Positions 7,348 to 14,835 of a stretch of DNA of 35,125 bases are shown piece by piece. Position 1 is the stretch's first letter; every line of letters begins with the position of its first letter. Source of the DNA: Prorocentrum cordatum (lineage: Eukaryota > Sar > Dinophyceae > Prorocentrales > Prorocentraceae); the NCBI GenBank assembly GCA_963575745.1, contig CAUYUJ010001431.1, positions 66,199-101,323 on the forward strand, written 5' to 3'. The translations under genes were made by a program, and so were the position numbers. Under the pieces are notes generated by a model. That model had not been told where the DNA came from and did not search any database. It worked only from the letters and a program-made list of their open reading frames with translations.

Positions 7348-10300
7348 TTACTCAGAGGCAGCTCCCGCCGCGTAGGAACCGATCGCGGCTTCGGCTGCCG
7401 AAACATGCAAGGCTTCTAGCACAGACTTGCTGGGACCCGTTCTGGACGGGTGGAGGCCTCGCTTGATCCTGCTGAGGTTCTCGAGGCCTTTGCCAGTGGG
7501 TCCCATGGCCCTGCGCTCTCCGACTTGGTGGGAGAGAGGGCACGGCAAAAGAAGGCTTTTAACTTGGTGCGTGGCAGTGTGGCCGCACTTAACACAGAAA
7601 AACAATTGCCACTTGGGGATGGTGGCCAAGGTGTGGGAGGGGTGGATCAACTTGCCACTGATCACACGGGGTCCCCTCGACCACAGCACTTCACCACATG
7701 CGGCGAACTCGGGGAGGGGGCTAGGCGGTACACATTCAGTGGCGGCAGCTGGAATAACATGGCAAGCATCAACGATGATGAGGCAGGCAGGGCATCTCCA
7801 TTTGTCTGCACAGCGCTCGAATTTGTGCTGAGAAGCCGCGATCGCGGTCTGCAACTGCGAGCGCGGGGCAGCCTCCTGGTGGGGTTGCCTCTCTGGCCAC
7901 TGCCCTCGGGGGTCCGAATTCTTGCCTAAGGTACGTAGAATCAGTCGCCCTCTCTGTCGGACGATGGCAGCGATAGCGTCGTATTCATCGGTCCTGGGGA
8001 CGGGCGGGAGGGCGAGGGTGGCCGACTTGTGGGCCGCTCTTCCCGCAAGCTCGTCGGCATGCTGGTTGCCGAGAGCCAGAAATTTTTGGAAGCCATGCAG
8101 CGTGAGGGGATCGGCGTGAGATGGGGTCCAGAGCACCGTGACAGAGGCGCCGCCGCCAGATCGATCTTGCACGAGGTGCCGAATTCTCAGCCAGAGATCT
8201 CCATTCTTATTCTTGCCTCTGAGGCTGCCAGGTCTGAGACATCTGCCATTCTGCCAGCCGCGCTGCAGGGCTAGATGATCGGTAACAAACGTAAACTCCT
8301 GGTGGCACGTCTCCAGTGCCAAGCAAAACGCATGCAATTCACCTCTTGGGACAGTCTGGCGGGGGCCTGGGAGGGGGGCGAGGAGGCCCGCGTGGAGGGT
8401 CCAGGAGGCCGAGGGAGGGTCCCATCGGAGGGCCGCGAGGCCAGAACCAACACGGCGTCGCCTGACGTCGTCGGAAAATGCGCCTCCAGACCCGTCGCCG
8501 AAAAGAAATAACTCGCCCTCAGCGTTACGAGCTTCTTCCCATGACGGCAACCCCTCCCGCACCGCACCAACAAACTCCCACCCGTCCCTCCCAGTCAATG
8601 GCTCGAACGCGGGCGTAGTGAGAGCGACAGAGGGGATGCCACGGAGCCAAAGGGCAGGGTCTGCATTGGCTCCCGCCACGGCTCGCGGTAGTAGTTTGTC
8701 GCTGGCCTCAAAATCAGGTCCCACATTCGCCTCGCACTGCCACATTCGGTGAAACAAGGTCTCAGGTACTCCTGCACTGCATCGGTCACAGTTCTTGTCG
8801 ATCTGGTAGCCCGCGTTGTAGAGGCGGTCCCTGGTCCATTGTCCACCACTGATGACGGTGTTGTTGAGGGCCCAATCGCTGAAATCTCCGTTTGCGAGGA
8901 ACCTCCTTTGTCCGATGCGTATGGTGACCATGTCCGCGCCTCCAGCCAGCGTGTCACCATGGTCATGCGTAGCGGCCTGAGTCCAGAGGAGCCTGTGCAA
9001 ATCCTCGCTGAGGTCCTGCAATACTGCGTGGATGTCGGCGTCGAGGAGATCAGGGTCATCGGCGGGGGGAAGGTTCCACTCCTCGATGTAGCCGTCCTTC
9101 GTGCGTCTCCACGTAGTAGCTGTAGTCGGGTCCCAACTGGCCTCCAGCAAGGTCGCGATGGCCGCGCCTGTGGGCCCTTTGACCCTGCACCACAGCTTGG
9201 GGCCCGCGGCTAGCAGGGTGGTCTTGATCCTTGGCCATGCTCTGATAATCCTGGCGTGCGTGCTCGGGTGCCGCATCCAATGCTGCAGCCACGCCTCGAT
9301 GAATTCGATCCTGAGGGAAACTCCTGGGTCCATGCCGTCGAAGGTGGCGCCCAGGAGAGAGGTGAGGCATCGGCCCGCTGCTGCTCCCGCGGCTGCAATA
9401 GCGGCCTGACGCCGCCATCGTAGTAGAGCGTGCCGAGCGAGACCGTGCACTTGATGACCGAATACCCCTTCGGGGAGAGCTCCAGTACGCCAGAGTCCTG
9501 CTGAGATTCGAGCCTGCAGGGCAGTACTCCGTAGTCGGTGTATCTTACGAAACCTAGCTGCGGCTGAGCTCTGTCGCTTCCTGGCTTTGGCTTGTACCCG
9601 TCGCGTAGCCGCGGCCGCGTCAACTCCGAGGTCGACGGCCGCGGCGGTCGCAGTGACTGGGATGTCGTACAGCCGCAACTTCTTAGCTAGCAACTTGCGG
9701 ATCTTGGGTGTGGAGCCAATGAGGACCGTCTTGTCAGAGATGGGCAGCTCGAACTCCTTCAGACCGTCGCAGAGCGTCTTAGCTGCGCTGGGGAGGTGCT
9801 TCAGCAATGTGCGTAGGACTCCTTCGGCTCGAAGGACCGTGTCGTCAACAAAGGTCCACATCTGGGCTAGCTCTGCCTGAGCTTGGGCTTGCCGTAGAAT
9901 AGGAAGTAAAATAAGTCTTGCCAGGGTCGTGCCGTGCGGGGAGCCTGCGATGATGCCTTTGTGGGCGAAGATAGGCATACTCACCCATTGTCTACTGCGC
10001 AAGAATCTGGGCGCCAGGTATAGCTGTACTTCCAGTAGAAGAATGATGGGGGGGAATCCGCAGTTGAGGCCAACCATGATGAGGTTGGCCAGCTTGATAT
10101 TGTCGTAGAACTTCTGGATGTCTAATAGCAATGTGGCTGACTGTACGCCAAGTGCTGAGGCTGTCTCGTCTAATAAGGCTCTATGTAGAGCTGCCTGGAG
10201 AGCTGAGGAGCCTTTGATGGCTGTAGTCCAGAAGTCGTCCAGGCCTTGGGTCCAGGATGTTGACGCAGTCGATCTGATGCGAGACCAGAGTCTGGCCATG

Positions 10301-11955
10301 TGCGGTAGCATGCCGAGGACCCTGTCACCTCCAGACTTCTTGGCTGCGAGGGCTGCTATAGTGCCTGAGATTTGTAGTGGCCAGATGCCTGCATGCTCAA
10401 CTGCGTTGAGGATGTCCGCATAGGCTTCGACTGCTGGTTCTGGTAGTCGATGGAGGTCGCGAGGTCCAAGGGCGTCAACTCCATGAGCTTTGCTGGGTGG
10501 CATGCGGCCGTGGAAACGGTGTACGATTTCGGCTGTGATGGGCTCGAGTGGTTGTCGGGCGGCTGCTGCCTTTGCCAGTGTCAACGCCTGTAGGATGTCG
10601 TCGGGGGTCTCGGTGGCCTGCCATACTTGATGCCATTGTTGCTTCTTGCTGTCCATGATAACGGTGGGGTCGGCTATGGTCTGGTTGGTCGTGTAGGCCT
10701 CGATGTGGCGTACGGGCGCGGGCTTGACATGGGCATGTAGTACTCCAGGGCGGTGTTTCCATTGCTTGGCGAGCCAAGCTCCGTAAGCCCTCTTAGACTT
10801 GGCGAGGGCTGCGGAGAGCGCTCTGGAGGCCCAAGTAGCGGTAATAGTGACCAGGTCGTCGGTGTCCTCTTTGTCCAACTGCGGGGCCCAGACAAGAGCG
10901 AACCAGCGGAAGATGGTGTCCTCGTCCTTCTCGAACTGGAGGTCATGGAAGTGAGTGTTGAAATGGTCCGCGCGCTGCTGGATGATGGAGGCCTGCTGTT
11001 GCATGAGCGCTGCGTGCTTGGGCTTGTCGTGGAGCGCTGCGTAGCGCTTGATGAGGGTGAGCGTGATTGCCCACCATTCCGACTGTGGATCATGAACGTG
11101 TACACGGCCTGGGGCGGCGGCCGTCTTCTTCCAAGACAACTGGTAGCCTTGGGCTCGGCCTGTGAAGGCTGCGGCTTCCTTGGGGTCGATCTGGTGATGG
11201 TTGATCATGGTGTTCTCGAGCGCCGTGACCCATTTGGCGTACTGGCGGTTGAGGTCGTCGGCCTCGCGTGGCCAGTGGGTGTACACGAAATGCGCGTGGG
11301 TCTGCTTACAACGTGTGGGTACAACTTGATGCCAATGTACCTCCCAGAGGTCGCTCGGGATAGCGTACGGGATGGGCTCCTGTGCTGCTGGCTCGTCCTG
11401 TGGCTGGAGTTGTGCAGCTGCTTGTTGGAGTTCAGGAGGTAGATCGCGTAGGCGTTCTGCTCGAGCTTCTGCTGTTTTACGTTTCTTGATGGCGGTCTTG
11501 TTGTCAGGGTCTGGTGGGGTCCTGGGTCTGTCCACTGTGGGGAATGCCCTAGGGGTATTGATCGACTGATACCACCAGGGGTCTGCGCTGCCTGCACGAA
11601 CTTCAAGGCCCACGTGGGTGGCCCAGGGGACGGTGGGGCATTGGCGAATGGAGAACGTGTGCTCGATGCCAGTCTTGACCAATGCGAAGTCGAGCGTGAG
11701 ACCCTGTCCCTTGTCGCACGTGGCGGTTCCAGGCGCTCGCACGATGGTAGCATTCCATTTGGCGGGCCACTCTGTTGCTGCAAGCTGCTCAGGTGTCATA
11801 TTCCAATCGGCCAGGATGATCCACGGGTCAGTGAGCATAGTAACGAAAGCTCCCAGAGATAGTAATTTCTCGTGAACAGCTCCCTCGATCTGTCTGTGGG
11901 GTTCGAGGTACGCTGCAATAACAACTAGATTGCCAGAGCGCCTATGCCAAACCAT
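7348..11955 (-). CDS. LINE-A ORF2: EEP endonuclease (partial), reverse transcriptase, RNase H, zinc motifs
   Basis: The protein would nick target DNA, prime reverse transcription from the nick and degrade the RNA strand. Numbering from the ATG at 11955 (1535 codons): partial EEP at 1-125 with ADWN (D50, N52), D89 and H114; the upstream catalytic Asn and Glu are absent. RT motif A is LLLDIQKF (D612), and motif C is FVDD (D704, D705). RNase H has D1154 (FGDGSGG), E1206 (RGELHAF), D1226 (FVTDH) and D1301 (HADELAG), all four acidic residues present. Zinc-like motifs are CPAC (C1388, C1391) and CVKCG (C1454, C1457). The frame stays open beyond the ATG to the element edge at 12014 (next stop at 12223-12225), reading GLRDLAISQRKPDPF, so the ATG is just the first Met of a truncated ORF. 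Protein made from this copy would lack a working endonuclease. Confidence 0.9.
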   Translation of the reverse strand: MVWHRRSGNLVVIAAYLEPHRQIEGAVHEKLLSLGAFVTMLTDPWIILADWNMTPEQLAATEWPAKWNATIVRAPGTATCDKGQGLTLDFALVKTGIEHTFSIRQCPTVPWATHVGLEVRAGSADPWWYQSINTPRAFPTVDRPRTPPDPDNKTAIKKRKTAEARAERLRDLPPELQQAAAQLQPQDEPAAQEPIPYAIPSDLWEVHWHQVVPTRCKQTHAHFVYTHWPREADDLNRQYAKWVTALENTMINHHQIDPKEAAAFTGRAQGYQLSWKKTAAAPGRVHVHDPQSEWWAITLTLIKRYAALHDKPKHAALMQQQASIIQQRADHFNTHFHDLQFEKDEDTIFRWFALVWAPQLDKEDTDDLVTITATWASRALSAALAKSKRAYGAWLAKQWKHRPGVLHAHVKPAPVRHIEAYTTNQTIADPTVIMDSKKQQWHQVWQATETPDDILQALTLAKAAAARQPLEPITAEIVHRFHGRMPPSKAHGVDALGPRDLHRLPEPAVEAYADILNAVEHAGIWPLQISGTIAALAAKKSGGDRVLGMLPHMARLWSRIRSTASTSWTQGLDDFWTTAIKGSSALQAALHRALLDETASALGVQSATLLLDIQKFYDNIKLANLIMVGLNCGFPPIILLLEVQLYLAPRFLRSRQWVSMPIFAHKGIIAGSPHGTTLARLILLPILRQAQAQAELAQMWTFVDDTVLRAEGVLRTLLKHLPSAAKTLCDGLKEFELPISDKTVLIGSTPKIRKLLAKKLRLYDIPVTATAAAVDLGVDAAAATRRVQAKARKRQSSAAARFRKIHRLRSTALQARISAGLWRTGALPEGVFGHQVHGLARHALLRWRRQAAIAAAGAAAGRCLTSLLGATFDGMDPGVSLRIEFIEAWLQHWMRHPSTHARIIRAWPRIKTTLLAAGPKLWCRVKGPTGAAIATLLEASWDPTTATTWRRTKDGYIEEWNLPPADDPDLLDADIHAVLQDLSEDLHRLLWTQAATHDHGDTLAGGADMVTIRIGQRRFLANGDFSDWALNNTVISGGQWTRDRLYNAGYQIDKNCDRCSAGVPETLFHRMWQCEANVGPDFEASDKLLPRAVAGANADPALWLRGIPSVALTTPAFEPLTGRDGWEFVGAVREGLPSWEEARNAEGELFLFGDGSGGAFSDDVRRRRVGSGLAALRWDPPSASWTLHAGLLAPLPGPRQTVPRGELHAFCLALETCHQEFTFVTDHLALQRGWQNGRCLRPGSLRGKNKNGDLWLRIRHLVQDRSGGGASVTVLWTPSHADPLTLHGFQKFLALGNQHADELAGRAAHKSATLALPPVPRTDEYDAIAAIVRQRGRLILRTLGKNSDPRGQWPERQPHQEAAPRSQLQTAIAASQHKFERCADKWRCPACLIIVDACHVIPAAATECVPPSPLPEFAACGEVLWSRGPRVISGKLIHPSHTLATIPKWQLFFCVKCGHTATHQVKSLLLPCPLSHQVGERRAMGPTGKGLENLSRIKRGLHPSRTGPSKSVLEALHVSAAEAAIGSYAAGAASE

Positions 11956-12014
11956 AGGCGTGAAGCCTCGGAACGGGTCGGGCTTGCGCTGGGAGATGGC
12001 CAGGTCGCGGAGGC

Positions 12015-12030
12015 CGAGGAGGACGAGGAG
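12015..12030 (-). repeat. Candidate target-site duplication, 5' copy, LINE-A
   Basis: Identical to 7202-7217. In element orientation it reads CTCCTCGTCCTCCTCG and is followed directly by the first element bases GGCCTCCGCGACC. Confidence 0.65.
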
Positions 12031-12078
12031 GAGGAGGACGAGGACGAGGAGGAGGCGGAGGAAGAAGAGGAGGGCGGC
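12015..12078. repeat. (GAG)n microsatellite, right half of the LINE-A target
   Basis: GAG with GAC, GCG and GAA interruptions, continuous in type with 6990-7217. Confidence 0.85.
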
Positions 12079-12282
12079 AGTGGCGGCTCCTCCCTGAGAC
12101 TCGCTGGCGTCTCGTCTGTGTTCGCGACGGGCGTCGCCGCCAGGCGTCGGGCCCGGGGCCCTCGCAGATCGATGCGGCCTCGGGCGCAGAAAGCGTGGCT
12201 CCGGGGCGCCGGTCGTGATGTCTCACGAGGTGGCGCGTTTGTTTCGCGTCGTCAGATCTCGCGGGGGCTCCTCCCCCTGAGT
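12079..12282. other. Unique GC-rich spacer between GAG and CTC tracts
   Basis: About 200 bp of non-repetitive sequence separates a GAG tract from a CTC tract on the same strand, giving an inverted arrangement that could fold back. No motif recognised. Confidence 0.5.
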
Positions 12283-12395
12283 GTTCGTCCTCCTCCTCCT
12301 CCTCCTCCTCCTCCTCCTCCTCCTCGTCCTCCTCCTCCTCCTCCTCCTCCTGCTCCTCCTCCTCCTCGTCCTCCTCCTCCTCCTCCTCCTCCTCC

Positions 12396-12404
<9 letters not shown>
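12283..12404. repeat. (CTC)n microsatellite
   Basis: Long CTC run with a few CGTC and TGCTC interruptions, passing directly into (ATC)n. Confidence 0.95.
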
Positions 12405-12439
<35 letters not shown>

Positions 12440-12492
12440 ATCATCATCATCAGCAGCAGCAGCATCAGCATCAGCATCAGCATCAGCATCAG

Positions 12493-12561
<69 letters not shown>
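12398..12561. repeat. (ATC)n microsatellite with CAG interruptions
   Basis: ATC triplets with interspersed CAGCAG and CATCAG groups. The CTC-then-ATC order is repeated at 22946-23350. Confidence 0.95.
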
Positions 12562-12564
<3 letters not shown>

Positions 12565-12724
12565 TTCCCACCTCCACCTCCTCCTCCTCATCCTCCTCTT
12601 CCACTCCTCTTCCCTATTAATAACTTGTCCGTGTCGCACCTCGAGGCGAGTTTTTAGGGCAGGCAGGGCGTTTCGCCTGAGCTTTCCTACCATTTATGAC
12701 TCTGAGGCTTAAAAATGACAACAG

Positions 12725-13145
12725 CTTGACAGATGGAGAGCGGGCCGTCCCCAAAATGTGGCTCTCGCCTTGGCGCTGCGCACATTCGTTCAAGAAATTG
12801 CAAAGGTTTCACGGATTCAAAGCGGATGGTTTCAATATGTGGCTCTCGCCTAAGCGCCGCGCACATTCGTTTCCAAATTTTGCAAGAGTTTCACGGATTG
12901 AGGGCCTGTCGTTTTCAAAAATGTGGCTCTCGCCGTGGCGCCGCGCACGTTCGTCTTGAACAGTTGCGAGGACTTTACGGCTTGAGGGCGGTTCCTATTC
13001 AAAGAGTGGCTCTCGCTTTAGCGCCGCGCACATTCGTTTTAAAAATTTGTAAGAGTTTCACGGATTGAGGGCGGTTCCTTGTCAAACTATGTCCCTCGCC
13101 CTAGCGCCGCTCACATTCGCTTTAAACACGTGCAGGAGTTTCACA
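12725..13145 (+). repeat. Tandem array of ~83-bp units, about five copies
   Basis: The anchor GTGGCTCTCGCC, followed by GCGC(C/T)GCGCACATTCG and then an AT-rich stretch and TTTCACGGATT, starts at 12758, 12839, 12923, 13006 and (degenerate) about 13090. Spacing is 81-84 bp. Unit lengths are not multiples of three and copies are diverged. No coding function is likely. Confidence 0.85.
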
Positions 13146-13163
13146 TATTCCCATGGCCAACGT

Positions 13164-13335
13164 ACCAGAAATTGTGTTTTGGAAGGATTCAGGATTATGC
13201 AGGTGCAACAGTTAGGTTGATTCGCGGTGTTGAAGTCCCGAGAATGGCGTTCTGGCACGATCCCAGATCGTCATGACGCAGCAGTCTGGTTGATCCGTGG
13301 CGTGGAAATCTCCAGAACAATGTTTGGCACGCTTC
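13164..13335 (+). repeat. Short tandem repeat of ~72-bp units, two to three copies
   Basis: Units carrying GGTTGAT(T/C)CG(C/T)GG(T/C)GT and ending in a TTTGGCACG-like sequence occur at about 13204-13262 and 13276-13333. A more diverged partial copy precedes them. The array borders the 83-bp array. Confidence 0.65.
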
Positions 13336-13467
13336 AAGGTATTCAAACGGTTGTTTTCCCACGAGGCAGCTCCCTCAATGGAGATGAACAGTTGTAGGGC
13401 CTGTGAAGAGGGAGCTTGCAGGGATGGTTAACTCCAACATCGTTGATAACTCTTGGGTTTACAGCTG

Positions 13468-13534
13468 TCCTCCTCCTCCTCCTCCTCCTCCTCCTCCTCC
13501 TCCTCCTCCTCCTCCCCCTCCTCTTCCTCCTCCT
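13468..13534. repeat. (CTC)n tract at the 5' edge of LINE-B
   Basis: About 67 bp of pyrimidine-only CTC repeat with CCCCCTC and CTTCC interruptions, ending directly at AG (13535-13536). It looks like a strong polypyrimidine tract plus 3' splice acceptor. Confidence 0.9.
13518..13534 (+). repeat. Candidate target-site duplication, 5' copy, LINE-B
   Basis: CTCCTCTTCCTCCTCCT is identical to 21337-21353. The CTT interruption makes it less likely than pure CTC to match by chance. Flanking bases differ on both sides. Confidence 0.75.
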
Positions 13535-13815
13535 AGGTGGCTCCGCAGCGAGGCCCCGCGCGTGCCGTTTGCCCCGCGGCGGGCGCACGCGGGCGGGCCC
13601 GCGCCATCGGGGCCCCCAGCGCCGCCAGGCGGCGCGTCCAGCGAGGAGGAGGCGGCGGCGGCGCCGCCAGGACGGCGACGCGCGAGCGCTCGCCCGCCTG
13701 GCACAGGCGAGAGCGCCGCGAGCGTGCCCAGGCGCGCCGCGACCTCAGGGCGAGGCTGCAGTTCCAGCTGCTGAGCCGGCACCACGGCAGCACGCCCCCG
13801 ACGTCGGCCAGCAGC

Positions 13816-14835
13816 ATGGGACGCTCAGCCGACTACACCGTATGCAAGTCCTGCGGACAGTGGTGGTGGAACTCGAAGCTGGAGGGCATGAACTACCGCT
13901 GCGGGACCTGCGACAAGATGCTGCCCAAGCCGAAGAGCCTCAAGGGCCACGCGGCGGAGGCGGCGACCAGAGGAGGCGGCGGCAGCAGCAGCGGCAGCGC
14001 GGGAGGCGGCAAGGCCAGCGGCAAGGGCAAAGGGCCCGAGCAGCTGGCGCAGGCGCTGCAGCTCATCACCGCCTCCCTCGGCCAGCTGCAGATCGAGGGC
14101 AGTGAGACGATCACCAAGCAGATCCAGGTGGCCACAACGGCACTGCAGTCGGCCAAGACGACGGCCCCGCAGAAGCCGAGAGCCGAGAGGATGGCAGCCG
14201 CAGCACGATCACTGCAGTCAGCGCAGCGGCAGTACTCGCAGGCGTTCGCGGCGAAGCAGAAAGCAGAGGAGGAGGCGCGCAAGGCGCGCGAGCTGCTGGA
14301 GGAGAGGGCCAGCGCAGTCCTGCAGGCCGAAGCGGAGTGCGATGCGATCCACCAGGAGGGAAAGCAGGCTCCCACGGCTGGCATCATCGAGCAGCTGGTG
14401 TCGGGACAGCTCGATGAGCTAACAGGTGGACAGCTGGCGGAGGACATCAGCAAGGAGTTCGCGCTGGACGACGACGACTTGGATGAAGAAGCCAGGAAGC
14501 AAGTCGAGGAGGCCAAGGCACAGGTCGTCAAGCAGATGCAAGACAATGCCAAGCAGTTCCAGGGCCACCTGCGCGAGCACCTGGCGAAAGCCAAAGCAGC
14601 CGCGATCGAGAAGCGGCAGGTGATCAAGCAGGAGGCCAAGAAGAGGAAGCTCGCCACAGGTGAACCTGCAGCGCCAGGCCCGAGGCCCCCAGAGGCAGCG
14701 CCCCCAGCGGCTGCGGCGGCGGCACCAGATGCCACAGGCCCCGCCCAGGGCGCAGCCGAGGAGGCTTTCCTGGCCAGCAGGCGTGCGGCGGCGGCGCAGA
14801 GTGCGACGGGGGCCACAAGCCCCGCGACGCACTAG
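13816..14835 (+). CDS. LINE-B ORF1: zinc-motif, coiled-coil RNA-binding-type protein
   Basis: The start is the ATG at 13816 (MGRSADYTVC). The frame is open further upstream, but only with a GTG at 13537, and LINE-C ORF1 also begins MGR shortly before its zinc motif. The 339-residue product has CKSCG (residues 9-13), WWWN and CGTC, a CxxC...CxxC zinc motif near the N terminus. Next come Gly/Ser-rich sequence, a Glu/Lys/Ala-rich predicted coiled coil (about 115-185), an acidic LDDDDLDEE segment, a second charged helix, and an Ala/Pro-rich tail. ORF1 proteins of other LINEs bind element RNA as multimers; this role is inferred from position and architecture. It ends at TAG 14833-14835 in the same frame as ORF2. 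Confidence 0.8.
   Translation: MGRSADYTVCKSCGQWWWNSKLEGMNYRCGTCDKMLPKPKSLKGHAAEAATRGGGGSSSGSAGGGKASGKGKGPEQLAQALQLITASLGQLQIEGSETITKQIQVATTALQSAKTTAPQKPRAERMAAAARSLQSAQRQYSQAFAAKQKAEEEARKARELLEERASAVLQAEAECDAIHQEGKQAPTAGIIEQLVSGQLDELTGGQLAEDISKEFALDDDDLDEEARKQVEEAKAQVVKQMQDNAKQFQGHLREHLAKAKAAAIEKRQVIKQEAKKRKLATGEPAAPGPRPPEAAPPAAAAAAPDATGPAQGAAEEAFLASRRAAAAQSATGATSPATH

Larger units (their letters stand above)
7218..12014 (-). mobile_element. LINE-A: 5'-truncated non-LTR retrotransposon
   Basis: A 4797-bp element between 16-bp repeats within a GAG/CTC microsatellite. It holds the C-terminal half of the EEP endonuclease, complete RT and RNase H, and a C-terminal zinc region in one uninterrupted frame, then a ~130-nt 3' UTR with a hairpin and no poly(A). 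ORF1 and the start of the endonuclease are missing, and the frame passes directly into CTC repeat at 12014. This is typical 5' truncation by incomplete target-primed reverse transcription. The intact frame suggests a fairly recent insertion. Confidence 0.85.

Noticed and set aside
6330-7466. Long frames on both strands over the ACG/GAG tracts
   Set aside because: They follow trinucleotide repeats and have no domain.
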